Source: an uncultured Acidobacteriia bacterium
GTDB lineage: Bacteria > Acidobacteriota > Terriglobia > Bryobacterales > Bryobacteraceae
DNA: 64,000 nucleotides
Assembly (NCBI GenBank): GCA_903923395.1
Contig: CAIXXM010000148.1
Location: 1 to 64,000 of the forward strand
Reading direction: 5' to 3'
Part shown: one piece after another, positions 34,555-45,193 of the stretch
Layout of the letters: each line of letters opens with the position of its first letter
Position numbering within the stretch: the first letter of the stretch is position 1
Notes under the pieces: model-generated
Seen by the model: the letters and a program-made list of their open reading frames with translations, nothing else
The model's database searches: none
What the model was told of the DNA's origin: nothing
Translations under genes and position numbers: made by a program

Positions 34555-35376
34555 TTACCAGTCACTGGATGCGCCGCCACCGCCGGAATCACCACCGCCG
34601 AAGCCACCGAAACCACCCGAATCCCCGCCGCCGGAGTCATAGCCGCCGAAGCCGCCGCCGCCGCCCCCATATCCTCCATAACGTCGTCCGCCGCCTAAAA
34701 GTTCACCCAGCAGGAGTCCGGTCCAGAAGCCGCCGCCGCCGCCACCGCCATATCCGCCGCCGCGTGAGCCCCGGCTGATGAGAGCGATGAGAATAAAAAC
34801 CAGCAAGAGGATGAAGCCCCAGGGAATGCGTTTGCCCTGCGAGCGGCGCGTTTCCTGCACCCAATGCGGCTTCACCTGCCCCAGGCTGACGTTGTTGGCT
34901 TTGGCGATGGCAGAACCCAGTTGTTCGGCGGCAGCCAGAAAGGCCTGTCCATATTGGTTCGCGCGAAGGGCGGGGCGCATTTCTTCGAGCATCAAGCCCG
35001 CCATGCTGTCCGGCACGGCTTCACCAAGCCCGAAACCGACTTCGAGACGCGTCTTGCGGTCCTGTATGGCGAGGAGGAAGAGTGCGCCGTTGTCCTGTTT
35101 CTTTTTGCCGACGCCCCAGCCGCGGAATAAATCATTCGCGACGTCTTCAATGGGCTCGCCCTCGAGCGAAGTCATTGTGACGAGGGCGATCTGCGCTCCC
35201 GTCTTCTCTTCGACCAGCGTGCAGTAGGCTTCGAGCGAGGCTTTGCTCTGCGGGTCAATGACGTGCGCGAGGTCGCTCACGTAGCCGGTGGGCTTGGGCA
35301 GAGACTTCCAGTCGTAAGCCTGCGCGGTGACGGCGACGAGTGCAGCGAGAATCAGGCAGCGTGCTGTTTGAGCCAT
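34555..35376 (-). CDS. TPM-domain protein (YgcG-like) with glycine-rich tail
   Basis: A 273-residue exported protein. Signal peptide residues 1-19 (CLILAALVAVTAQA); TPM domain about 27-150 (VSDLAHVIDPQSKASLEAY, QIALVTMTSLEGEPIEDVAND, DNGALFLLAIQDRKTRLEVGFG, MRPALRANQYGQAF); one membrane helix (GFILLLVFILIALI); then about 70 residues almost entirely Gly, Tyr, Phe, Ser and Asp (GGYGGGGGG repeats). TPM proteins are thought to act in envelope or photosystem maintenance. ATG 35376 lies inside the end of the upstream gene, which suggests coupling. Pairing with lemA is common. Confidence 0.92.
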   Translation of the reverse strand: MAQTARCLILAALVAVTAQAYDWKSLPKPTGYVSDLAHVIDPQSKASLEAYCTLVEEKTGAQIALVTMTSLEGEPIEDVANDLFRGWGVGKKKQDNGALFLLAIQDRKTRLEVGFGLGEAVPDSMAGLMLEEMRPALRANQYGQAFLAAAEQLGSAIAKANNVSLGQVKPHWVQETRRSQGKRIPWGFILLLVFILIALISRGSRGGGYGGGGGGGFWTGLLLGELLGGGRRYGGYGGGGGGFGGYDSGGGDSGGFGGFGGGDSGGGGASSDW

Positions 35377-35771
35377 TCTTTTTCCCACTCTTGAATGACT
35401 GCATCGTACTCGGCAATTTCTGCATTCGCGACGGGCAGGTACTGACTCTCCGGATCTTCGCCGTTGCTGATGACCTGTTGCAGTTTCATCACGGCGAGGC
35501 GGGAGCACCACGGGTCAGTGATCTTGCGTCCGGTACGGGAGGCGTAGTCGCGCAGTTCCGGGTGGCTCAACACGACGGTCTTGCGCACGGTTTCGCCTTC
35601 GCTGGAGAGCAGGTAACAAACGTCCACGGAATCGCTGTGGCGGATCGAGATGCCGGTCTGCAGATATTTGAACTGCGCCGTCCAGGTTTTGCCAAAGGGA
35701 TCGGTGACCTGGAACTCACGGAAGTTTTCCATCAGCTTCAGTTTAACTGGAAAGGAGACGCGGCGCTCCAT
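35352..35771 (-). CDS. Protein of unknown function upstream of the TPM gene
   Basis: The reading frame gives about 126-139 residues, depending on whether ATG 35771 or 35732 is used. The sequence is mixed beta then helical (FREFQVTDPFGKTWTAQFKY, GISIRHSDSVDVCYLLSSE, EIAEYDAVIQEWEKEWLKQ). No signal peptide or motif I recognise. The 25-base overlap with the TPM start indicates co-translation. The upstream ATG lies inside the -35 region of the divergent brnT promoter, and neither start has a clear ribosome site. Confidence 0.65.
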   Translation of the reverse strand: MERRVSFPVKLKLMENFREFQVTDPFGKTWTAQFKYLQTGISIRHSDSVDVCYLLSSEGETVRKTVVLSHPELRDYASRTGRKITDPWCSRLAVMKLQQVISNGEDPESQYLPVANAEIAEYDAVIQEWEKEWLKQHAA

Positions 35772-35774
35772 GTC

Positions 35775-35806
35775 TTGACAGGGCACGATTATTGCTGTAG
35801 CAATAA
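35775..35806 (+). promoter_or_regulatory. brnTA promoter with palindromic operator
   Basis: TTGACA (35775-35780) is a consensus -35 box. At the -10 distance lies the palindrome TTATTGCTGTAGCAATAA (35789-35806): 8-bp arms with a 2-base centre. It ends 5 bases before the brnT ATG. BrnA antitoxins are ribbon-helix-helix proteins known to repress their own promoter, so this is the likely operator. The -10 itself (TAGCAA within the right arm) is weak. Confidence 0.75.
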
Positions 35807-35811
35807 AGCAT

Positions 35812-36102
35812 ATGCGGTTCAGTTTTGACCCCGCAAAAAACGAGAAGAACATTGCAGTACGCGGCCTGTCGTTCGAACTAGCCGCGGAGTTGGAATGGAC
35901 AAATGCGCTGGTTACGGAGGATACCCGCCGCGATTACGGGGAACTTCGCTTGCGTGTTCTGGCTCTTTTGAATGGCCGCCTTTACGCCGTTGTTGTAACT
36001 CCGCGCCATGGTGAACTCAGAGTGATCAGCTTCAGGAAAGCGAACCGGAAAGAGGAAAGACTGTATGAGCAATACTCCGAAGATCAGGCCAACACTCCTT
36101 GA
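35812..36102 (+). CDS. brnT: BrnT-family toxin
   Basis: A 96-residue RelE-fold ribonuclease toxin. Family marks are FSFDPAKNEKNIAVRGLSFE at the start, the central LRVLALLNGRLYAVVVTPR strands, and the end RVISFRKANRKEERLYEQY, which holds the Arg/Lys-rich active-site strand (I-S-x-R-x-A-x-x-x-E). BrnT cleaves RNA and inhibits translation under stress. It is transcribed just before and overlaps its antitoxin gene by 38 bases, toxin first, the order usual for brnTA. Confidence 0.92.
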   Translation: MRFSFDPAKNEKNIAVRGLSFELAAELEWTNALVTEDTRRDYGELRLRVLALLNGRLYAVVVTPRHGELRVISFRKANRKEERLYEQYSEDQANTP

Positions 36103-36361
36103 CGCAGAAAACCCGGAGTGGACGCAAGAGGACATGAGGAAAGCCCGCCCAGCAGCCGAAGTGCTGCCGGGGTTGATCGGTGCGACGGCAACTGAAGCGC
36201 TGTTGCGTCGTGGAAGAGGACGGCCGCCAAAGGCGATCCGAAAGGTGAATCAAACGATTCGGCTCGACCCGGATGTGCTTGCTGCATACCAGAACGAGGG
36301 TCGTGGCTGGCAGACGTTGATCAATTCGGTGCTGCGGGAACATATGCCCCGCCGCCAGTAG
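36065..36361 (+). CDS. brnA: BrnA-family antitoxin
   Basis: A 98-residue antitoxin. The N-terminal part (NPEWTQEDMRKARPA) is the toxin-binding region and the C-terminal half is a ribbon-helix-helix DNA-binding domain: GRGRPPKAIRKVNQTIRLDP, then VLAAYQNEGRGWQTLINSVL. It neutralises BrnT and probably represses the shared promoter through the palindrome at 35789-35806. The 38-base overlap with brnT couples translation of the two. Confidence 0.92.
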   Translation: MSNTPKIRPTLLDAENPEWTQEDMRKARPAAEVLPGLIGATATEALLRRGRGRPPKAIRKVNQTIRLDPDVLAAYQNEGRGWQTLINSVLREHMPRRQ

Positions 36362-36392
36362 AGGGCACCAGCCTGCCGCGCGGCGCTCCGCC

Positions 36393-37874
36393 TTACATCA
36401 CCGGGTAGATCCCTTTCAGCGCCGGGTACAGCGATTGGAACACCTGATGCCCCTTCGCATAAACATCCACATTACCCAGCTCCGGTTCTCTCCTGGCTGC
36501 TTCGTGAACCAATGCGCCGCAGGCTTCGGGAACACTTGAGAACACTCCCGTGCCGACCATTGCCAAAATCGCGGCACCGAGCGCGGAACCTTCCTGCGAT
36601 GCCAGCGTCACGATGGGCTTGTTGAAGGCATCGGCGAGAATCTGTCCCCAGAACGGGCTCTTCGCACCTCCGCCAGATGCCCGGACGGAAGCGACTTCGC
36701 AGCCGAGAGACGCCACGATATCGAGACAATCCTTCTGGCTGTAGGTCACGCCTTCAATGAGGGAACGGATCAAATCGGCACGCTTGTGCTTTGCCGTGAG
36801 ACCAATCCAGCCGCCGCGCGCGAGAGCGTCGAGGTGAGGCGTGCGTTCGCCCATCAAATACGGCAACCAGTAAAGACCCTGCGAACCAGCGGGCGCTTGC
36901 GCGGCCTCGGCCATCAGGACGTCGTAGTCCACGCCCGGCGCGAATTGATTGCGGAACCATTGCAGGCTGAGTCCGGCACCCTGCGTGACGCCCATCACAT
37001 GCCACTTGCCGGTGACCGCGTGACAAAACGTGTGCACGCGCCCGGCGGGGTCATAGGCCACCTGTTCCATGTGCGCGAAGACCACACCGGAAGTGCCGAG
37101 CGTGCAGGAGACGATTCCCGGAGCGACAATGCCGTTGCCGACGGCGCTCGCGGCTTGGTCCCCGCCGCCGCCAACCACGGGAATGCCGGCGGTTAGACCG
37201 GTTGCCGCGGCAGCTTGCGCGCTGACACGCCCTGAAATTTCGCTCGATTCAAAACAGGCTGGCAGGAAGCTGCGGTCCACGCCGACGGCATCGGCGAACT
37301 CATACGACCAGCGGCGGTTCACCACATCGAAAAGTGCGGTGCCGGAAGCATCCGAGACTTCCGTTGCGAATTCGCCGGTGAGTGCGAAGCGAACGTAGTC
37401 TTTGGGGAGCAGAACCTTGCGGATACGTTCATAGATCCGGGGCTCGTGGTCGCGAACCCAGAGCAGTTTGGGCAGGGTGAAGCCGGTGAGAACGGGGTTG
37501 GCAATGTAATCAAGCACCTGCGCCTTGCCGACCTTCGAATTGATCCAATCAACCTGCGGCTGGCTGCGCTGGTCACACCAAATCAACGAAGGGCGCAGTA
37601 CTTGATTGGCCTCATCCAGAACCACCAGGCCATGCATTTGGCCGGAGAGTCCGATGCCTTGGATCTGCGCGCCGTCAACGCCGGATTTCGCAAGCACGCC
37701 GCGCACGGCTTCGAACGAGGCATCGCGCCAGTTTTCCGGCCGTTGCTCCGCCCAGAGCGGCTGCAGCATGGTGATCTCTTCATGCGCCACGGTGCAGGCG
37801 TGCAGAACCTCACCCTTTTCATTGACCAGCAGCGCGCGGCTGCCTCCCGTACCGATATCGAGACCGATCCACAT
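36393..37874 (-). CDS. xylB: Xylulokinase (FGGY family)
   Basis: A 493-residue FGGY sugar kinase that phosphorylates D-xylulose to xylulose-5-phosphate. N-terminal ATPase strand GLDIGTGGSRALLVN; the substrate-site SGQMHGLVVLD and SLIWCDQRS (catalytic Asp further on in GGGGDQAASAVGNG) match XylB; adenine-binding ASGGGAKSPFWGQILAD lies near the C-terminus. ATG 37874 gives the normal family length; an upstream in-frame ATG at 37892 would add six residues. It is divergent from a ROK kinase, 26 bases away, so promoters must overlap coding sequence. Confidence 0.93.
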   Translation of the reverse strand: MWIGLDIGTGGSRALLVNEKGEVLHACTVAHEEITMLQPLWAEQRPENWRDASFEAVRGVLAKSGVDGAQIQGIGLSGQMHGLVVLDEANQVLRPSLIWCDQRSQPQVDWINSKVGKAQVLDYIANPVLTGFTLPKLLWVRDHEPRIYERIRKVLLPKDYVRFALTGEFATEVSDASGTALFDVVNRRWSYEFADAVGVDRSFLPACFESSEISGRVSAQAAAATGLTAGIPVVGGGGDQAASAVGNGIVAPGIVSCTLGTSGVVFAHMEQVAYDPAGRVHTFCHAVTGKWHVMGVTQGAGLSLQWFRNQFAPGVDYDVLMAEAAQAPAGSQGLYWLPYLMGERTPHLDALARGGWIGLTAKHKRADLIRSLIEGVTYSQKDCLDIVASLGCEVASVRASGGGAKSPFWGQILADAFNKPIVTLASQEGSALGAAILAMVGTGVFSSVPEACGALVHEAARREPELGNVDVYAKGHQVFQSLYPALKGIYPVM

Positions 37875-37900
37875 ACAGTTAGACGTTATCATCAGGGTGC

Positions 37901-38809
37901 ATGGCAGAGTACAGCATTGGACTTGACCTGGGTGGCACAAACCTCCGCGCGGCGGCGATTACGCGAAGCGGAGAAATGCTTGGCATACGGAAGGGCAAGA
38001 CAGCCTTTGCCGAAGGGCGCGACGCCATTGTGGGCGACATGGTGGAAGCGATCCGGGAATTGCGGGATGAGCACGGCGCGGCAGACCTTTCCGGCATCGG
38101 CGTTGTGGTGCCGGGCTTCATCGAGCTGAAGAATGGCGTGATCCGCAGTTCGAATAACCTGACTTCCCTGGAGAACTTTCCGCTGCGGGACGCCCTCAGC
38201 CAGCAACTGGGCGCGCCAGTGATTCTCGAAAATGATGCCAATGCGGCTGCGCTGGGGGAAAAGTGGATTGGCGCCGGGCGCACGGTGGATGACCTGATCC
38301 TGATCACTCTCGGCACAGGGATTGGCGGCGGCATTATTGCGGGCGGCAAGATTCTCACCGGGTATATGGGGATGGCCGGCGAAGTGGGCCACATCTCCAT
38401 CGATCCCATGGGCAACCCATGTGGCTGCGGCAACCGCGGCTGTGTGGAGAAGCATGCCTCGGCAACCGCGGTTTCCGCCATGGCGAGGTTGATGCTGGGC
38501 CAGGCGTATACATCGAAAGAAGTCTATGACATGGCGATGGGCGGCAATGAACGGGCCAAGGTGATCTTCGAGGTGATGGGAGAATCCCTGGGCCGCTTGC
38601 TCGCGATGCTGATCAATGCCTTCAACTTCCCGCTGTACCTGCTCAGTGGCGGGCCGCTCGACGCGTGGGATTTGTTCGCGCCGGCGATGCTGGCGGAAGT
38701 CCACAAGCGCAGTGTGACGGCGCGGTTGACCGATACAAAGATCGCGAAGGCGGAACTGGGAAATCAGGCCGGCTTGTTTGGCGCGGCCTATTTGCCCTGG
38801 GTGAAGTAA
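37901..38809 (+). CDS. ROK-family sugar kinase (glucokinase-like)
   Basis: A 302-residue ROK kinase. ATP-binding GLDLGGTNLRAAAITRSG, the catalytic Asp in ILENDANAAALGE, the GTGIGGGIIAGGKIL loop, the zinc-binding CGCGNRGCVEKHAS after GEVGHISIDP, and the terminal LGNQAGLFGAA. It lacks the helix-turn-helix of ROK repressors, so it is an enzyme, most likely phosphorylating glucose or a related hexose. The ribosome site is CAGGG 3-7 bases before the ATG. It shares a very short divergent region with xylB. Confidence 0.93.
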   Translation: MAEYSIGLDLGGTNLRAAAITRSGEMLGIRKGKTAFAEGRDAIVGDMVEAIRELRDEHGAADLSGIGVVVPGFIELKNGVIRSSNNLTSLENFPLRDALSQQLGAPVILENDANAAALGEKWIGAGRTVDDLILITLGTGIGGGIIAGGKILTGYMGMAGEVGHISIDPMGNPCGCGNRGCVEKHASATAVSAMARLMLGQAYTSKEVYDMAMGGNERAKVIFEVMGESLGRLLAMLINAFNFPLYLLSGGPLDAWDLFAPAMLAEVHKRSVTARLTDTKIAKAELGNQAGLFGAAYLPWVK

Positions 38810-38843
38810 GGCAGCGCCCTGAGTAGCAGCCTGCCCCGCGGGC

Positions 38844-39377
38844 TTACTCGTGTCCCGCGGCGGCTTCGGCTTCTTTCAGGTCCAGATAGCGCTGGCGGCA
38901 ATCGGCGATTGCTTTGCGGGCTTCGCGTGGTCCGCCCCAGCCTTCCATGGTGGTGACTTTGTTCTCAAGTTCCTTGTAGATCGAGAAGAAGTGCTCGATT
39001 TCGCGCCGCACGTGCGGGAAGATCTGGTCCATGGTGTGGATCTGGTCGTAGCGCGGATTCCGGGTGGGAACCGCCAGCACCTTTTGATCCTTTTCAATAC
39101 CGTCCACCATGTTCAGCACGCCCACTGGCCGGACTTCAATGAGGACGCCGGGAAAGCTGGGCTGTTGCACCAGAACGAGCACATCGAGAGGGTCATTGTC
39201 CTCCGCAAGTGTGCCGGGAATAAAGCCGTAGTCGCCGGGGTAATGGAGCGGGGAATAGAGCGCGCGATCCAGGCGAAACACTCCGAGCTTGCCATCGTAT
39301 TCGTACTTATTGGCGGAATGCTGGGGGATCTCGACGATCATCCGAACGATTTCGGGCGAGTCTGGACCGGGGTCCAT
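38844..39377 (-). CDS. ppa: Inorganic pyrophosphatase
   Basis: A 177-residue family I soluble pyrophosphatase. Active-site segments: MIVEIPQHSANKYEYDGK, the signature YPGDYGFIPGTLAEDNDPLDVLVL (Asp triad within EDNDPLD), and KVLAVPTRNPRYDQI. It hydrolyses PPi to drive biosynthesis. The frame is open to 39452, overlapping truA; I chose ATG 39377 because PPases begin near this point. A GTG at 39398 is another option. It is probably co-transcribed with truA. Confidence 0.95.
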   Translation of the reverse strand: MDPGPDSPEIVRMIVEIPQHSANKYEYDGKLGVFRLDRALYSPLHYPGDYGFIPGTLAEDNDPLDVLVLVQQPSFPGVLIEVRPVGVLNMVDGIEKDQKVLAVPTRNPRYDQIHTMDQIFPHVRREIEHFFSIYKELENKVTTMEGWGGPREARKAIADCRQRYLDLKEAEAAAGHE

Positions 39378-39402
39378 GTCATACAGGCGCGTAGTCACGA
39401 CT

Positions 39403-40191
39403 TCAACGTAACACGATGGGCGTTTCGGAATCAGTACTTTGCCCGTACTCAACGCTCCACAGGGTCAAGCCCTTCGCTGGGGCTGTCGGACCCGCCTTGC
39501 GGTTGCAATTCGGCCGCAAAAGTGCTTTCAGATCGGCCTCATCAAAATTCCCTTTTCCGACGTGAAGCAGGGTGCCAACCAGGTTGCGGACCATGTGCTT
39601 CAGGAAGCCACTGCCGCGGACGCGGTAGATGAGGCGGCCATCGGGATTGATCTCCAAATTCGAAGAGAAGATGCGCCGGACTTTGGATTTGCCTTCGTGA
39701 TCCTTCACGTCCTTGGCCGCGAAAGCGGTGAAGTCATGCTCCCCCTCAAAGATGCGGGCGGCTGCCACCATGGCCTGGCGGTCAATGGGATAGGGATGCC
39801 AATGCACGTAACGCCAATCCGCCGGAGGGCAGATCTCATCGGTATGAATGGTGTACTGGTAGGTCTTCGCGGTGGCGTCGAAGCGGGGGTGGAAATCCGG
39901 GTGCGTTTCCACCACATCATAGACGCGGATAGCGGGGGGCAGCAGTCGGTTAATCGCCCGGCGGAGATTATCGACCGGAATGCGGTTCTCCAAAGTGAAG
40001 GCCGCGACCTGGGCACGGGCATGCACGCCGGCGTCCGTGCGACCGGAGCCGGCGACATGGGTCGGCTTCTTATCGATGCCGAAAACAATCTCTTCGAGAA
40101 CGCCTTGGATGGTGGTCAGTCCGGGTTGTAACTGCCAGCCATGAAAGTCCGTGCCGTCGTAAGCGACGGTGATCCTGATTCTGCGCGCCAA
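39403..40191 (-). CDS. truA: tRNA pseudouridine(38-40) synthase TruA
   Basis: A 262-residue pseudouridine synthase acting on positions 38-40 of the tRNA anticodon stem. The catalytic Asp53 lies in GSGRTDAGVHARAQVA; other family marks are AYDGTDFHGWQLQPG at the start, RHFHPRFDAT-like FHPRFDATAKTYQYTI, and FLKHMVRNLVGTLLHVGKG near the end. The start is TTG (LARRIRIT...), with no ATG upstream in frame that fits. It follows the sugar-isomerase-like gene by 7 bases and precedes ppa. Confidence 0.96.
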   Translation of the reverse strand: MARRIRITVAYDGTDFHGWQLQPGLTTIQGVLEEIVFGIDKKPTHVAGSGRTDAGVHARAQVAAFTLENRIPVDNLRRAINRLLPPAIRVYDVVETHPDFHPRFDATAKTYQYTIHTDEICPPADWRYVHWHPYPIDRQAMVAAARIFEGEHDFTAFAAKDVKDHEGKSKVRRIFSSNLEINPDGRLIYRVRGSGFLKHMVRNLVGTLLHVGKGNFDEADLKALLRPNCNRKAGPTAPAKGLTLWSVEYGQSTDSETPIVLR

Positions 40192-40198
40192 TATCGGA

Positions 40199-41068
40199 TT
40201 ATAGTGTCCGCAGGTATTCGTAGCTCTTCTTCAAACTGGCCAGGGCATCACCGGGAGTCTGGTCCTGTTCGACGAAGTAGTGTTTGACGCCGGCTGCTTT
40301 GGCTGCGGCGAGGATCGCCTTGAAATCGAGGGTTCCGCTGCCGACTTCCTGGAACGCCGTGCGTTTCACACCTTCGTTGTACTGGACCGGGGTGTCTTTG
40401 GCTTTGTCCTTGAGGTGGAGCAGCGGCACCCGGCCTTTCCACTCGCCGAGGAGCTTGACGGGATCATTGCCGGCGACGCTGACCCAGAAGACATCCATTT
40501 CAAACATCACGAGTTTCTTATCGAGCCGTTCGAGGAAGATGTCGATGGGGCGTTCACCCGGTTTGCCGCCAAATTCGAAGGCGTGGTTGTGGTATGCGAA
40601 GCCGAGACCGGCCTTTTTGGCGACTTCGGCGGCATGGTTCATCTTGTCGCAAAGGGCTTTATAGCTGTCCGCACTGCCGCGCTGGTCCGGCGGCAGGTAG
40701 GGCATGATGTACCACTGGACGCCCGCTTCTTTGAGTCCGGCCATGGAGGATTCCAGGGTGAGACCTTCCGGGGCTTTCTGGTTGCCCCAGTTGCCGGTGA
40801 TGAGACCCTGCTCGGCGTGGCAGGCGACTGGTTTGAGTCCGTATTGCTTGAACTGGGCAGAGAACTTGAGGGTATCGGCGCGGCCGCCTTCGACCTCTTT
40901 GTAGCCCATGCCGGCGATTTCTTTGAGAACGCGGTCCGGGTCTTTGGGGAGGTCGCCGCGGACGGTGTAAAGTTCAGCGCCGACGGGCTGGGTAAACTTC
41001 GCCTGGGCGAGTGCGGTAAAACCAGCGGCACCTGCCGCCAACATCCATTCTCTGCGTGAAAGGGCCAT
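40199..41068 (-). CDS. Exported sugar phosphate isomerase/epimerase-like TIM-barrel protein
   Basis: A 289-residue xylose-isomerase-like barrel with an N-terminal Tat-like leader ([20 protein letters not shown]), so probably periplasmic. Metal-ligand-like residues occur in [38 protein letters not shown] and [11 protein letters not shown], a pattern common in the many Acidobacterial and Planctomycete members. No specific reaction can be assigned. ATG 41068 chosen by the leader; the upstream open frame is not leader-like. It is the first gene of the run with truA and ppa, divergent from secA. Confidence 0.88.
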   Translation of the reverse strand: MALSRREWMLAAGAAGFTALAQAKFTQPVGAELYTVRGDLPKDPDRVLKEIAGMGYKEVEGGRADTLKFSAQFKQYGLKPVACHAEQGLITGNWGNQKAPEGLTLESSMAGLKEAGVQWYIMPYLPPDQRGSADSYKALCDKMNHAAEVAKKAGLGFAYHNHAFEFGGKPGERPIDIFLERLDKKLVMFEMDVFWVSVAGNDPVKLLGEWKGRVPLLHLKDKAKDTPVQYNEGVKRTAFQEVGSGTLDFKAILAAAKAAGVKHYFVEQDQTPGDALASLKKSYEYLRTL

Positions 41069-41081
41069 AGCGCTTAACAGT

Positions 41082-41107
41082 CTATTACGGTGGGCTATTA
41101 CGGTGGG
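41082..41107. repeat. 13-bp tandem duplication upstream of secA
   Basis: CTATTACGGTGGG occurs twice with no spacer (41082-41094 and 41095-41107), in the 97-bp region between the divergent sugar-isomerase-like gene and secA. It may be a simple slippage duplication or a pair of binding sites. Confidence 0.9.
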
Positions 41108-41165
41108 CGATGCCTGGCGGCGGTGCACTGACCCCAAACGCGTTAAACTGGTATTTACCCCTCTT

Positions 41166-44006
<2,841 letters not shown>

Positions 44007-44015
44007 ACTTCCATG

Positions 44016-44061
44016 TCCGGCGTGCTCCGCAGGTACGCCGGAAAATATTTTGATTTTTTTT
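44016..44061 (+). terminator. Probable intrinsic terminator after secA
   Basis: The stem TCCGGCGT / ACGCCGGA (44016-44023 and 44035-44042), extendable by two pairs to 10 bp with a 7-base loop, is followed by AAAATATTT and then T8 (44054-44061). The stem begins 9 bases after the secA stop codon. The remaining 100 bases to the next start include a GC-rich block (44118-44148) with two AGCGCCG direct repeats and a CCGGGCCCCGGG palindrome of unknown use. Confidence 0.8.
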
Positions 44062-44165
44062 GATTCTCCGTGAGTGGTTTGCCCTCCCGTTCCCGTTGTA
44101 GTCGTTAACAGGGGGGAGCGCCGCTAGAGCGCCGGGCCCCGGGGGCCATGTGCCCGGAGGAACAG

Positions 44166-45149
44166 ATGAACCATTTTCGTTGGCTGGCAGCAGTAGTTAT
44201 TACCGGTTTGCCCGGCGTCCTGGAGGCTGCGGCAATCGGCCAAGCCACTACGCCGGCAGGTGCCGTGTTTGTGAGCGCCTGCAGTGGCAATCAGGCGTTT
44301 GGATCAGGAAATTCAGCGGGTAACGCCTACAACGGCGGCAACTCAGACCAGTACGTCACCTGCAACACCTCCACCTCTTCGGTGGGTGGCTCGACTTCCA
44401 CCAGTTCCGCCAGCAGCGGAAATGTGAGCGGCTACAACTTCATCAACTCTGCGTCTGCTTCCGCGTCGCCGGCCTTGCTGCACTTACAGGCGGACAACAG
44501 CGCATCAGCAGCAACACAATTTGCGGGAGCCGAAGCCAGCGTTGGCTTCAATGACTCCAACACAATTACTGGCGGCACCGGAGACGCGCTCTGGGTCCTG
44601 CCGTTTTGGGTGGACGGAGTTCTTTCCACAAGTGGGGTGGGTACCCTCTCCCAACTGCAATTGGCAGCTTACCTTAACTACAACGCGATCAACGCCTATG
44701 GTGCAGATACCAATGCGTTTAACACATTCAATTCCCTGAACACCACGCATAACGGCGATATCCTGTCGAGCTGGGACTCGGAGGCAATCGAATGGGGGAC
44801 GTCGGGATATGGTACACCAACGATGAACGTGGCGCAGTGGGTTTACGTGGTGATTCCCTTCACCTTCAACACATCGTTTGAATATGGGATTTACGCTTCC
44901 GTTTGGAATACGCAATCGTCGGGCGGTTATGCCGGACCTGCGGTGGAGTCGGCTGAATTCCAGCACACGATCGCGTACGGCGGCGGTTCGTACATCCTGC
45001 AGGGCAGCAATGTCATCACCAACTTCACGGTGACCTCCGCGGCGGGAATCGATTATTCACAGTCGCTGGTGGAATCGCCGGAACCGGCAGGGCTGGCCCT
45101 GACCGCCGCTGGCCTGCTGGTGATTGGCGCATTGCGTCGCAAGCGATAG
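44166..45149 (+). CDS. PEP-CTERM sorting-domain protein
   Basis: A 327-residue secreted protein with signal peptide (WLAAVVITGLPGVLEAA). The C-terminus is a PEP-CTERM tripartite tag: SPEPAGLALTAAGLLVIGAL followed by RRKR. The body is low in charge and very rich in Ser, Asn, Gly, Thr and Ala, with no catalytic motif, as for matrix-associated proteins. The tag is cleaved and processed by exosortase, and no exosortase gene is in this window. CGGAGGAA lies 4-11 bases before ATG 44166. Confidence 0.93.
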   Translation: MNHFRWLAAVVITGLPGVLEAAAIGQATTPAGAVFVSACSGNQAFGSGNSAGNAYNGGNSDQYVTCNTSTSSVGGSTSTSSASSGNVSGYNFINSASASASPALLHLQADNSASAATQFAGAEASVGFNDSNTITGGTGDALWVLPFWVDGVLSTSGVGTLSQLQLAAYLNYNAINAYGADTNAFNTFNSLNTTHNGDILSSWDSEAIEWGTSGYGTPTMNVAQWVYVVIPFTFNTSFEYGIYASVWNTQSSGGYAGPAVESAEFQHTIAYGGGSYILQGSNVITNFTVTSAAGIDYSQSLVESPEPAGLALTAAGLLVIGALRRKR

Positions 45150-45162
45150 CAATCCCCGGCGC

Positions 45163-45193
45163 ATGAGTTTGTTGTACACTCAAACAAACTCAT
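45163..45193. promoter_or_regulatory. 11-bp inverted repeat over promoter and start codon of the uronate operon
   Basis: ATGAGTTTGTT (45163-45173) and AACAAACTCAT (45183-45193) are perfectly complementary, separated by 9 bases that contain TACACT (45175-45180), a fair -10 box. The right arm reaches into the ATG at 45192. There is no ribosome site before that ATG. Together this suggests a repressor operator over a nearly leaderless promoter. It could alternatively form an RNA hairpin that hides the start. Confidence 0.7.

Noticed and set aside
44118-44165. GC-rich leader as a c-di-GMP riboswitch
   Set aside because: The conserved GEMM bases and tetraloop-receptor pattern are absent.
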